Origin: JACJYE01 sp964432875
GTDB lineage: Bacteria > Bacteroidota > Bacteroidia > Chitinophagales > Saprospiraceae
Assembly (NCBI GenBank): GCA_964432875.1
Contig: CAYSPJ010000040.1
Coordinates: 1 to 39,462 of the forward strand
Direction of reading: 5' to 3'
Length of the DNA: 39,462 bases
Shown here: positions 6,044 to 14,895 of the stretch, in pieces
Numbering within the stretch: position 1 is the first letter of the stretch
How the letters are laid out: each line of letters begins with the position of its first letter
The notes under the pieces: model-generated
The model's database searches: none
Seen by the model: the letters and a program-made list of their open reading frames with translations, nothing else
What the model was told of the DNA's origin: nothing
Position numbers and translations under genes: made by a program

Positions 6044-9000
6044 CTACTGGATGACAAGCCGCCGATAAAGTATCTGCTGGCCATCCGATGCCGCCAGGAT
6101 GTAGAGCCCGGCGGGAAGCTGCCCCACCTCCAGGCGCCCTGGCCCCCGGAAAGCCGCCCTGCACACCAACTGCCCGCCGAGGGTAAACAATTGCACCTGA
6201 TATTCTACTGCTGATGGAGCTGGCCACTGGATATAAAAGGCTTCCCGGGCAGGATTGGGGAATACCAAGAGATCAGCTTGCCCCGGTATTTCCCCACTGC
6301 TGGTAACTGCCCCCTCCATGAAGAAAGAAAACACCTCGCTGGCTTGTGCACCACAGCGGTTTAGCGCCGTGACGCGCCAATAATAAGGGCCTCCAGGCAA
6401 GTCTTCGCTCCGGTCATAATAGTGCTCGGTGAGGTAAATAGCTTCCACCATCTCCTCAAACCAGGGATCGCGGGCTATCTCCAGCAAAAAAGTATCTGCA
6501 CCAGGCACGGGCGACCAGCTGAAGAAGAGCTGGTTTTGAAATACCGGCGAATAGTTGTCCGGTATAAGCAGCAATGGCGCCTCCGGTATTGCCGTGATAT
6601 TCAACTGGAAGTTGGTAGTATAGCTATAGTTGCCATCGCTGGCAGTAAGTACCACTGGATGTGTGCCAGCTTGGACGAACCCATCGAGGGTAATCGTCAC
6701 CATTTCTCCTGGCAAAGCCGGGTTGCTGCTGTAAGTAGCAGCTGTACCTGCCGGCAAGCCACTAAGCTGTAGCGCTACAGACTGCCCAAAGCCCGCGCCT
6801 ACATATACTTCCATACTGACTGGCTGCTCCAGGCAGGCTTCCACGACCTCCTCTAGCTGAAAAAGCTGGGGGAGCTGGGGATAAGTACGGCAAAAGTTGA
6901 TTTGCCAGCCATTGAGCTGCCCGCCGTCTTGGTGCTGATGGTCAATAATGGTGAGCCGCCAGATACCCGCCACGGGCTCTCCGATAAGTGAGGACAAGGG
7001 GCCAAGCGGTTGAAATGTGCCCTGGATAGCCGGCGGGACGATATGGCAGGTCGTTTCCAGATTGGCTTGAGTATTGCTGGCGGCATCGTCGAAGCCCAAG
7101 AGCAGGTTGGAGCCCCAACAGCCAAAGGGCACCACTGGAAAGCCGGGGCGGTGGAAAAGATGTACGACCTTGCCCGAAGGCGAGCGCAGAAAGGCCGATA
7201 AATCGCCGACATAAGAATGGGAAATATCAATCTTGCTCAGGCTGATGCTTGCCAGAGTCCCTGGCTCCGTGATCAAAATTTCCGAGTGGACCGTGGGCTC
7301 ACCCTGGGGCGAGATGATTTTTGGACAATCGCTGGCAGCCTGGGTATGACACTCAACGGCGGAGGTAGTCAGCTTGGAGACTACAGACCAAGGGCCGGGG
7401 CCACACGCATTGCGAGCCCGCACCCGGCTGTAATAGGTAGTAAGCGGGGCCAGGACAAGGCCCGACCGAGTCGTGCCCGTGAGGTTGAGGTTGAAGAAAA
7501 TATTGGCAAAAGTAGAATCTTCGGCGAGCTGAAAGTCATAGCTCGTGGCCTGTGGCACGCTAGCCCATTGGAAAACCGGCGCCAAGGGCAAGCCTGCTGC
7601 CCCATTTCCAGGTGACAGTATCAGCGTAGCCCCAGGAGCCTGATTGACGGCGCTAAACGCTGCTGCCGCACTGGCTATTTCGTTGCCATGCTGCCCAATA
7701 ATTGTAAAACTGACCGTCCCGGAAGGCAGATTGGCACCTGAAAAACTGACCGCCAAAGCGAGCGTACTCCCCGGCAGGGCAGGATTGGGCGTAAAACTAG
7801 CTGTCGCCCCAGGCGGCAAGCCAGCAGTACTAAAGCTCACCGGCCCGCTGAAAGCCTCTCCTGCTTCGACAATAAAATCAACCGTGCCTGGCAAGCAGCT
7901 TACCTCTGTGGGCGAAGCTACCAGTACGGTGGCATTACAAGCTGAAAGCCGCCGGCCGTCGAGCACCAGCGGCTCGTCCCCATCGGGTGCCAACCAGTTG
8001 CTCAGACGGGTCGAAGGTGTCCCGCCCCCAGTCCAGGCATATCTAAACCAGCCGAAAGCATCGTACTGATTGTTATTGCAGTTGGCCGCCCCGCCGTGCA
8101 ACTGCCCTACGACGCGCAATTGGCGATTGAAAAGCGGCCCGCCAGAGGAGCCGCTGGCCGTAGAGCCGATGTCCCAGTCTGGCACAATGAGGTGATTGCC
8201 GGTTGGTACAGGCGTAGTGCCGCTGCCCCAAGCGCCGGCGTAGGTGCCCTGGAAGGAAAACGTGATGCGCTTCTCCGAGCCATCAGGATGGTGGATGCAG
8301 GCTACAGTATCCTGCGGCGGTGTCGCTTCCCGCGACCAGCCCGCAAAAAAAGGCTGAGCAGCAGAGGGGATGGGGTCGTCCAACTCCAGGAGGGTGAAGT
8401 CCGTACCAGCATGTGCTGCCCGCCATATCGCGCCGGTATTGAAGAGGTTTAACTGCCCATTGCCAGCGCTCCCGTTGGCGATGGAGCCAATCTGGCGGCA
8501 ATAGCTGTTTTGGTAATTCCAGTAAGCGACCAACGAAGGGGCGTTGGCAGCAGTCACTTCGCAATGGAAGGCGGTGATAAAATAGGGCGTACAGTCCTGC
8601 CGGGTATTGTTGACCAGATAACCGGTACAAAAGGTATTGCCCCCCAGCCCATACACCGCTGTCGAACGGATGGCCTCGCGATACCAATCCACGATGCCCC
8701 AGCCGTTGCTGGCTCCGCAGATGGCGTCCAGGTTGCAAATACCCGAGAGCAACTGCGCAAAGCCCAGGAAATCGTGGTTGATGCTAGTCAGGCGCAAGCG
8801 CAGGTAGGGGCGCTGTTCGAACGGGATTTGCACTTCTAAAACTGCCTCCTCACCTTCCAGCACGGGGGTCCACAACTGGTCGTGAGCTTCGTTGTCAGAA
8901 GGGGTAAACGGCCCCATCAACTGTTGAGCCTGTGAATCGTAAATCAAGAGCTTGCCCCCCGGCGGCAGGTCGTATTCGCGGAAGCCAAAATTGAGCGAAT

Positions 9001-9304
9001 AGGCACCTAAGGATTGGATGCGTAGCCGCCACACTGCCGTGCCGTCTGGCAAAACCTCCCAATGCCCATGGGTCTCTGGGCGAATGTCCACCTCAAATAC
9101 CTCGGCAAATCTCGGGGCCCGGCCGGGAGTGCGCCGCGCCAGCTCTGCCTCCAGCAGCGCCTGATTGTCCATCACAGGCAAAGCCACCAGCTCCACCTCG
9201 GCCAGGGGCGTAGCGGTCTTGGCGATCTCGCTGCCGGGGTCTTGCCCCCATGCCGCGCCGAAAGCGCCGCTCAGTATCAATAAAATGGCAGTCAGGCGTT
9301 TCAT
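6044..9304 (-). CDS. Secreted trypsin-like serine protease with P-domain and T9SS C-terminal sorting domain
   Basis: Numbered from the ATG at 9302-9304 (1086 residues), a signal peptide (1-20, ends AAWG-Q) is followed by a propeptide-like region. A lysyl-endopeptidase/trypsin-fold domain (about 185-430) has His247 (ITAFHCE), Asp302 (TDFTLLE) and Ser387 (GSSGGP). Next come an Ig-like module, a fibronectin-III-like module, a proprotein-convertase P-domain (HSYVGDLSAFLRSP, then WRLTIIDHQHQDGG), a second copy of the Ig-like/FnIII-like pair, and a type A T9SS sorting domain (FPNPAREAFYIQW ... GLYIL). It is probably exported by SecYEG then T9SS, cleaved and displayed or released to degrade external protein. 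An upstream in-frame Met exists, but the TACCTTTG box at 9326-9333 lies between it and 9304, which supports the shorter start. Confidence 0.93.
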   Translation of the reverse strand: MKRLTAILLILSGAFGAAWGQDPGSEIAKTATPLAEVELVALPVMDNQALLEAELARRTPGRAPRFAEVFEVDIRPETHGHWEVLPDGTAVWRLRIQSLGAYSLNFGFREYDLPPGGKLLIYDSQAQQLMGPFTPSDNEAHDQLWTPVLEGEEAVLEVQIPFEQRPYLRLRLTSINHDFLGFAQLLSGICNLDAICGASNGWGIVDWYREAIRSTAVYGLGGNTFCTGYLVNNTRQDCTPYFITAFHCEVTAANAPSLVAYWNYQNSYCRQIGSIANGSAGNGQLNLFNTGAIWRAAHAGTDFTLLELDDPIPSAAQPFFAGWSREATPPQDTVACIHHPDGSEKRITFSFQGTYAGAWGSGTTPVPTGNHLIVPDWDIGSTASGSSGGPLFNRQLRVVGQLHGGAANCNNNQYDAFGWFRYAWTGGGTPSTRLSNWLAPDGDEPLVLDGRRLSACNATVLVASPTEVSCLPGTVDFIVEAGEAFSGPVSFSTAGLPPGATASFTPNPALPGSTLALAVSFSGANLPSGTVSFTIIGQHGNEIASAAAAFSAVNQAPGATLILSPGNGAAGLPLAPVFQWASVPQATSYDFQLAEDSTFANIFFNLNLTGTTRSGLVLAPLTTYYSRVRARNACGPGPWSVVSKLTTSAVECHTQAASDCPKIISPQGEPTVHSEILITEPGTLASISLSKIDISHSYVGDLSAFLRSPSGKVVHLFHRPGFPVVPFGCWGSNLLLGFDDAASNTQANLETTCHIVPPAIQGTFQPLGPLSSLIGEPVAGIWRLTIIDHQHQDGGQLNGWQINFCRTYPQLPQLFQLEEVVEACLEQPVSMEVYVGAGFGQSVALQLSGLPAGTAATYSSNPALPGEMVTITLDGFVQAGTHPVVLTASDGNYSYTTNFQLNITAIPEAPLLLIPDNYSPVFQNQLFFSWSPVPGADTFLLEIARDPWFEEMVEAIYLTEHYYDRSEDLPGGPYYWRVTALNRCGAQASEVFSFFMEGAVTSSGEIPGQADLLVFPNPAREAFYIQWPAPSAVEYQVQLFTLGGQLVCRAAFRGPGRLEVGQLPAGLYILAASDGQQILYRRLVIQ

Positions 9305-9325
9305 GGCAATTAGCTTCCTCTCATC

Positions 9326-9357
9326 CAAAGGTAACAACTTTAGTTGAGAAAGTGCAA
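9326..9357 (-). promoter_or_regulatory. Promoter of the secreted protease gene
   Basis: The minus strand carries TTG (9355-9357), 21 bases, then TACCTTTG (9333-9326), fitting the Bacteroidota -33/-7 pattern. The predicted leader is only about 15-20 nt, which fixes the start codon at 9304. Confidence 0.6.
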
Positions 9358-9470
9358 GCCAGGATGTTGATTGTGCCGCGAGGGAGACATTTGATGGCTG
9401 CCCGGGCAGCACTACTCTGGGTGGCTTGAAAAGCATAATTGTAGCTACTCACCGCCACTACCTCCGAAAA

Positions 9471-11975
9471 CTACTGCCCCGCCAGAAAGAGCGCGTTGCT
9501 GAACAAGAACTTCCCGTTTTCCCAGAAGCCGCGGAAAAGCGGGTTATCTGCCAAGTAAATCGCCGCTCCCTGCCCCTTGGTTTCGACGGCAAAAATGACG
9601 GAATTTTTCACGTTTTCGCGGGCTTTGTAGCCAGCAAACCCGATGACTTGCGGCGCATCGCCCACATAGCCTACATTCCAGCCATTGGGGAGCAGGCTAT
9701 AAAAAGTACTACCGGTTTTCAAAGTATAGTAGCTCTTGCCCAAGCCGAAAGCTAGGGGGTGGGTTTCATCCATATCGAGCTTGAAAATGGCACCCGGTAT
9801 TTCATAGCTGATGTAGCGGCGCGCTTGCCCGGCATAAGGCTCGAGGTCTTCCGCATCGCTCTGGGATTGGTACCCAGCCCGGCGTGATAGCTCAAAACCG
9901 GAGTTGCCCTCCAGTGCTTTGAGCGCGCTGCCGATAGCGATGAGCCGCCCGCCCCGGTTCATCCATTCATTCAGGCGGGTCAGCATTTCATCATTGAGCT
10001 CGTAATAACCTTCCGGCATGATCAACACGTTGTAAGGGGTCAAATCTAAGCTAGCTAAAAGCCGGGCGTTGAATAAGTAAACCGGGTACCCCAGTTGGCG
10101 CTCGAAAAAGTGCCATAATTCGCCGGCGCTGCCCGATGAGGTGCCCTCCCCAAACAGCATGGCTACTTTTGGCGCTTTGATGAATTTGAAAGCGGAAGAG
10201 CCCAGGTCAAAGCCATCGTCAGAAAAGCCGGTGCGGATTGGCTCTACAGGCAGCTCGTATTCGCCTGCCAGGCGAGCCACTGTTTCATGGAATAGCTCTG
10301 GCTTCATCTTCCGGTTGTCGGCAGCCGTAATGGCCAGAGTACCGGGGCGGTATGTTTTGCCTTCAATGGAAAAAGTACCAGTCGAATAGCGGGCTTTGAT
10401 GCCTTTTTGTAACAAGGCTGCCAGCAAACGGGCGCTTTGCAAGGACGACCATTCCACCAAATAGGCGTATGGTGCAGATACAGCCGGCAGGGCACTCGGC
10501 TCGGCAGCGAGGCTAAAAGCCACAACTGGATCCAGGCGTTGTATGGCCGCATAAGCTTCCAGCCCATATACATAGGGAAGGCTCCAGGCGGTGATATCGT
10601 AAGTCAGCGTATCCTCCAGCGTGGGCTCTGGCTCCAGCAGTACCTGCGCCAGAACCGACATGGGCTGGTAGGCGCTGACGAGGAGGTCGTTGCTCTTGAC
10701 CGTAAGGTTCTCCTCGCGGCCCGTTTGGTAATTGAAGGCACGGATGGCCGCCTCTTTGCCCGCCCGGCCGTATTGGATGCCATTGCGGTTCAGCAGCTCG
10801 CAAAAAGCCTTCAACTTGCCAAGGGGGCTGTCGCCACGGATGATGAAAGTTTTATACGCTCCGACGGGCTTGGTGGCCGCTTGCGCGAAATAGGACTGAA
10901 AGTTCTCTACCAGCCGAGCGGCATTGCCTGCTGCGGTTTCTACCGTGGCTAGCGCCGTAGCGGTGTGGTGGGCGATGCGGTCTTCCAGCGTCAGGGTATC
11001 GCCATTTTCCAGCAGGAAAGCCCGGCCAGCGATGCCGTGGCCGGCTTGTTCGTAGGTCATGCCGATGGCGCCGTTGAAGGTGGGGTAGGTATCACCATAG
11101 CTGGGATAAAGCAGGTCGAAATCCTCACGAGTGAAATAGAGCCAGCCATTCTGATCAAAATATCGGGCGTTATTCTTTCCGATTTCAAGCTGGAAATCGG
11201 CCTGCCATGCGGTGATGTATTCGTGGTAGGGAGCTGCGGCCGGGGCAAAATAATAAGGGCTGTTGGGGAACTGCTCGTGGTAGTCCACGTGGATGTGTGG
11301 CATCCACTGGCGATAGGCAGCCACGCGCTGCTGGGTTTCCACCTGCGTCTGCCAAGCCCAGTCGCGGTTCAAGTCGAAGTAGTAGTGGTTAGGCCGGCCG
11401 CCTGGCCAAGGCTCCCTGTGCTCATAGCTGCCGCCTTCGGGCGTGGGGGAAAGCGGAGCGACCTGCCGATACCAGTTAGTGTAGCGGTCGTAACCATCGG
11501 GGTTCAGAGAGGGGTCGATGATGACGATAGTGCGATCCAGCCAGGCCTGTGCCTGGGCATTATCTGGGCGGATCAGCTCATACAGGGTTGACATGGAGCT
11601 CTCCGTAGCAGCCGCTTCATTGCCGTGGACGCCAAAGCTCAGCCAGACGATAGCGCGGTCGAGCGCGGGATCAGGTTGGCCCTCGAGCAGGCCGGCGCGG
11701 CGCAAGTTATTCTGCCTGATGGCGTCCAGCTTGGCCAGATTGTCGGGCGAAGAGACGAAGGCTAGCAGCAGCGGGCGGCTTTCATTGGTCATCCCGTATG
11801 TATGCAGGCTTACTGCCGGGCTATTGTCGGCGGCTTGACGGAAATAGGATGCTACTATATGATGGGGCGTAAAGTGCCGGCCATGCTCGTGCGGCAAAAA
11901 AGCGCTGGGAGATTGTAGCTGTGCCCCGAGCGCCAGAGGCAGGAGTAGGCAGAAAAATAGAAGTCGATGCATCAT
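9471..11975 (-). CDS. Secreted M14-family zinc carboxypeptidase with C-terminal domain
   Basis: This 834-residue protein has a signal peptide (residues 1-18, ALGAQ). The M14 zinc site is complete: His117 and Glu120 in GVHGNE, and His233 in DYHEQ. LNRDW (202-206) supplies the substrate-binding Arg region, and MTYEQ near residue 310 is the expected catalytic Glu position. NPDGYDRYTN is typical of the family. The C-terminal half (about 380-834) contains a flavodoxin/GATase-like segment (YNVLIMPEGYY, then NRGGRLIAIGSA) seen in many Bacteroidota M14 proteins of unknown exact specificity. It lies downstream of its own TAATTTTG box and on the same strand as the secreted protease, suggesting a shared role in protein degradation, but it is not obviously in one operon with it (166-base gap containing a promoter). 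Confidence 0.9.
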   Translation of the reverse strand: MMHRLLFFCLLLPLALGAQLQSPSAFLPHEHGRHFTPHHIVASYFRQAADNSPAVSLHTYGMTNESRPLLLAFVSSPDNLAKLDAIRQNNLRRAGLLEGQPDPALDRAIVWLSFGVHGNEAAATESSMSTLYELIRPDNAQAQAWLDRTIVIIDPSLNPDGYDRYTNWYRQVAPLSPTPEGGSYEHREPWPGGRPNHYYFDLNRDWAWQTQVETQQRVAAYRQWMPHIHVDYHEQFPNSPYYFAPAAAPYHEYITAWQADFQLEIGKNNARYFDQNGWLYFTREDFDLLYPSYGDTYPTFNGAIGMTYEQAGHGIAGRAFLLENGDTLTLEDRIAHHTATALATVETAAGNAARLVENFQSYFAQAATKPVGAYKTFIIRGDSPLGKLKAFCELLNRNGIQYGRAGKEAAIRAFNYQTGREENLTVKSNDLLVSAYQPMSVLAQVLLEPEPTLEDTLTYDITAWSLPYVYGLEAYAAIQRLDPVVAFSLAAEPSALPAVSAPYAYLVEWSSLQSARLLAALLQKGIKARYSTGTFSIEGKTYRPGTLAITAADNRKMKPELFHETVARLAGEYELPVEPIRTGFSDDGFDLGSSAFKFIKAPKVAMLFGEGTSSGSAGELWHFFERQLGYPVYLFNARLLASLDLTPYNVLIMPEGYYELNDEMLTRLNEWMNRGGRLIAIGSALKALEGNSGFELSRRAGYQSQSDAEDLEPYAGQARRYISYEIPGAIFKLDMDETHPLAFGLGKSYYTLKTGSTFYSLLPNGWNVGYVGDAPQVIGFAGYKARENVKNSVIFAVETKGQGAAIYLADNPLFRGFWENGKFLFSNALFLAGQ

Positions 11976-11992
11976 GTATTTATTTTAGCCTG

Positions 11993-12000
11993 CAAAATTA
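11993..12000 (-). promoter_or_regulatory. -7 box (TAATTTTG) for the M14 peptidase gene
   Basis: The minus strand reads TAATTTTG 17 bases upstream of the start codon, matching TAnnTTTG and predicting a very short leader. No clear -33 TTG is seen. Confidence 0.45.
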
Positions 12001-12188
12001 GCAATTCTGTACATAAGGGAGCCGATGGGTGATAGCAGATGGGGATAAAGGTAAGCCATCGGGCAAGCAGTGGAGATACCATGGGGCCATTCGATACAGG
12101 ACGCTGCCGGAGCCGGCAATCAAGGGTCCGAGATCAAAGAATACGCTATCCTAAGTAAAGGTGGTTATAAAAGCCTGAACTAATGACG

Positions 12189-12196
12189 TATCTTTG
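12189..12196 (+). promoter_or_regulatory. -7 box (TATCTTTG) for obgE
   Basis: TATCTTTG matches TAnnTTTG and lies 28 bases before the ATG at 12225. It overlaps an upstream in-frame ATG at 12183, so that longer start would not be transcribed from this promoter. The -33 region is weak. Confidence 0.5.
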
Positions 12197-12224
12197 CCGC
12201 TCGAACAGAAGCAGAGAAGAGATT

Positions 12225-13271
12225 ATGGCAGAACAAAACTTCGTAGATTACGTCAAGATATGTTGCCGCTCCGGCGCAGGCGGCCCCGGGTCGATACATT
12301 TTTTACGCGACCGCAAGAACCCCCGCGGCGGCCCCGACGGCGGCAATGGCGGCCGTGGCGGGCATATCATCCTGCGGGGCAACCGCAATGTGTGGACGCT
12401 GCTGGCCCTGAAATACCGCAAACACGTCATTGGCCAGCCGGGCGTGCCAGGCAGCGACAATAATAAGACCGGGGCGGATGGAGAAGACGTCATCCTGGAT
12501 GTCCCCCTGGGCACCGTCGCCAAAGATGCCGAGACTGGCGAGGTGCATTTCGAGATTACCAAGGATGGCGAAACCCGCGTACTGGTATCCGGAGGGCGGG
12601 GCGGCATGGGCAATAACTTTTTCAAATCGCCCACCAACCAAACGCCGCGCTTTGCGCAGCCGGGCGAACCGGGCAAGGAAGAGTGGAAAATCCTGGAATT
12701 AAAAGTATTGGCCGATGTAGGCCTGGTCGGTTTCCCTAATGCCGGCAAATCCACCCTGCTATCGGTCGTCACGGCGGCAAAACCCAAAATCGCCAGCTAC
12801 CCCTTTACCACCCTGGTGCCCAACCTGGGCATCGTACCTTACCGTGACATGCGCTCCTTCGTGATGGCCGATATACCTGGCATCATTGAAAACGCGCATG
12901 AGGGCAAGGGGCTGGGGCACCGCTTCCTGCGCCACATTGAACGCAATGCCACGCTGCTCTTCATGATACCCTGCGATACAGAAAGCATCCAGCGGGAGTA
13001 TGAGATCCTGCTCAACGAGCTGCGGATGTACAATGAGGAATTACTGGACAAGCCCCGCGTGCTAGCCCTTACCAAGAGCGACCTTATCGATGCCGAACTT
13101 AAGGAGATGCTCAAACCAGAAATACCTAAAGAGCTGCCTTATCTGTTCATCTCTGCCGTGGCTCAGCAAGGGCTGGATGAACTCAAAGACCTGCTGTGGG
13201 AAACGATTGTCAGCCACCAGCCGGCCCCGGAGGAAGAACCGCTCAGAAGAGCATTGGAAGAAGAAGAATAA
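12225..13271 (+). CDS. obgE: Obg-family GTPase (ribosome assembly/stress)
   Basis: A 348-residue protein of normal length for the family. The glycine-rich Obg fold occupies 1-158 (GGPDGGNGGRGG at 35-46). The G domain follows with P-loop GFPNAGKS 169-176, TTLVPNLG (G2), DIPG 216-219 (G3), TKSD 283-286 (G4) and a SAVAQQ segment (G5). There is no long acidic C-terminal domain, only a short Glu-rich tail, as in other Bacteroidota. Obg GTPases bind the 50S subunit and couple its maturation to GTP/ppGpp levels. The chosen start MAEQNF follows an AG-rich stretch and the TATCTTTG box. The kinase-RapZ fusion starts four bases after its stop, so the two are an operon. Confidence 0.97.
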   Translation: MAEQNFVDYVKICCRSGAGGPGSIHFLRDRKNPRGGPDGGNGGRGGHIILRGNRNVWTLLALKYRKHVIGQPGVPGSDNNKTGADGEDVILDVPLGTVAKDAETGEVHFEITKDGETRVLVSGGRGGMGNNFFKSPTNQTPRFAQPGEPGKEEWKILELKVLADVGLVGFPNAGKSTLLSVVTAAKPKIASYPFTTLVPNLGIVPYRDMRSFVMADIPGIIENAHEGKGLGHRFLRHIERNATLLFMIPCDTESIQREYEILLNELRMYNEELLDKPRVLALTKSDLIDAELKEMLKPEIPKELPYLFISAVAQQGLDELKDLLWETIVSHQPAPEEEPLRRALEEEE

Positions 13272-13275
13272 TACC

Positions 13276-14724
13276 ATGAAATCAGCGGAAATCGAACGCG
13301 CCCTGCGCGAACTATTTTACGAATGGAGCGGCGAAGAGCCAGAACTGCTGCTGCCCCTGGCACCTTCCGGCTCCAATCGCATATACTACCGCCTGAAAAA
13401 GGGCGAAAAATCAGCCATCGGCGCCTACAATCCCAACGCCAAGGAAAACCAGGCTTTTATCGGCTTTTCCAGGCATTTCTGGGACAAGGGCTTGCCCGTG
13501 CCGGAAATCTATGCCGAAGCGCCTGACCACTTGATCTATTTGCAAGAAGACCTGGGTTTTACGACCCTATACAGCTACCTCTTGCAAAAAGGAGAATACT
13601 TCCCCGACTACCTCATCCGCATCTACAAACGCGTAGTGGAGCAGTTGGCACGCCTACAGGTGGAAGGGGGCAAAGGCCTCGACTACGGGTTGTGCTATCC
13701 CCGCGACGCCTTCGACCGCCAATCGATGCTCTGGGATTTCAACACCTTTAAATACCATTTTCTCCGCCTGGCCGATGTACCCTTTGATGAGCAGCTGCTG
13801 GAAAATGATATGCATGCCCTGGCTGACTACCTGTTGCAGGCTGATGGCAGCCACTTCATGTTCCGCGACTTTCAGACGCGCAATATCATGATCCGGGCAG
13901 GAGAGCCTTTCTTCATCGATTATCAGGGCGGCCGGCGCGGCGCTTTGCAGTACGATCTGGCCTCCCTGCTCTACCAGGCTAAAGCCAATATACCTGAAGA
14001 CATCCGCCTGGAGCTGCTGGAGCATTACATGGACAGCCTGGAGCAATTTATCCCCCTCGAACGGGAACGCTTTGTGGAATATTACTACGCCTTCGTCTTT
14101 GTCCGTTCCATCCAGGTGCTGGGCGCCTATGGATTCCGAGGGTTGTACGAGCGCAAGGAGCATTTCATCAGCAGCATCCCTTTCGCTTTGCGCAACGTCA
14201 AATGGTTGCTAGACAATAAGAAACTAGCCGTGCCAATGCCTGAGCTGGAGCGCGCGCTGTACCGCCTCATCGAGTCGAAACGCTTTGAGCCTTTCGACCG
14301 CATCAAAGGCGCCTCCAGCCTGCTGACGGTGAGCGTCAATAGCTTTGCCTACAGCAGCGGGCCGCCGCCCGATACGTCTGGCAATGGGGGCGGCTTCATT
14401 TTCGATTGCCGCTTCATCCACAACCCTGGCCGCTACGAGCCCTATAAAAAGCTGACCGGCCGGGACGAGCCAGTCATTAACTTCCTCAAGCACCACAGCC
14501 AAATGGATGATTTCATGAACGATGTCTTTCACATCGTGGATGCCGCCGTAGAAGACTACATCGAGCGCAGCTTTACCAACCTGATGGCCAACTTCGGCTG
14601 CACCGGCGGGCAGCACCGCTCTGTTTACGCCGCTGATATCCTGGCCAAACATCTCAAGGAAAAGTATGGGGTGAGGGTAGAGTTGTCCCACCAGGAACAG
14701 GAACGGAAGGGGTGGCGGAATTAG
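13276..14724 (+). CDS. APH-type (AmgK-like) kinase fused to a RapZ C-terminal domain
   Basis: The 482-residue protein has two parts. Residues about 10-340 are an aminoglycoside-phosphotransferase-fold kinase with the catalytic loop FRDFQTRN (Asp198, Asn203) and the metal Asp215 in FIDYQGGR. This is closest in pattern to AmgK, the anomeric MurNAc/GlcNAc kinase of cell-wall recycling. Residues about 350-475 match the C-terminal domain of RapZ (SFAYSSGPPPD, FDCRFIHNPG, LTGRD, GCTGGQHRSV at 441-450). In enterobacteria that domain binds GlcN6P and the sRNA GlmZ; the RapZ N-terminal P-loop ATPase domain is absent here. The start four bases after obgE stops indicates translational linkage. A cell-wall sugar kinase with an attached sensor or RNA-binding domain is inference; the domain calls are secure. 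Confidence 0.9.
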   Translation: MKSAEIERALRELFYEWSGEEPELLLPLAPSGSNRIYYRLKKGEKSAIGAYNPNAKENQAFIGFSRHFWDKGLPVPEIYAEAPDHLIYLQEDLGFTTLYSYLLQKGEYFPDYLIRIYKRVVEQLARLQVEGGKGLDYGLCYPRDAFDRQSMLWDFNTFKYHFLRLADVPFDEQLLENDMHALADYLLQADGSHFMFRDFQTRNIMIRAGEPFFIDYQGGRRGALQYDLASLLYQAKANIPEDIRLELLEHYMDSLEQFIPLERERFVEYYYAFVFVRSIQVLGAYGFRGLYERKEHFISSIPFALRNVKWLLDNKKLAVPMPELERALYRLIESKRFEPFDRIKGASSLLTVSVNSFAYSSGPPPDTSGNGGGFIFDCRFIHNPGRYEPYKKLTGRDEPVINFLKHHSQMDDFMNDVFHIVDAAVEDYIERSFTNLMANFGCTGGQHRSVYAADILAKHLKEKYGVRVELSHQEQERKGWRN

Positions 14725-14835
14725 TGGCTAGGTAGTGCCTGTCTTTATAGTCCGATAGCTGCCGTTACGCTCGGCTCCAAAATCCGCATTTACGACCATG
14801 GGGCTTGAACTTACGAAGGCCCAAAAAGCTGAAGA

Positions 14836-14884
14836 GGCTGCCTCAAAAGGGTGAAATCAAAGCTTCACCCCGCTTGAGACAGCC
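14836..14884. terminator. Large imperfect palindrome, probable bidirectional terminator
   Basis: GGCTG-c-CTCAA (14836-14846) pairs with TTGAG-a-CAGCC (14874-14884), and inside it GGGTGAA (14849-14855) pairs with TTCACCC (14864-14870). It lies between two convergent genes, and its symmetry suits both directions. It has no long T tract. The outer arm resembles terminal repeats of some Bacteroidota insertion elements, so a mini-element is an alternative. Nothing else is seen in this 171-base gap. Confidence 0.55.
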
Positions 14885-14895
14885 TGTGCAGGACA

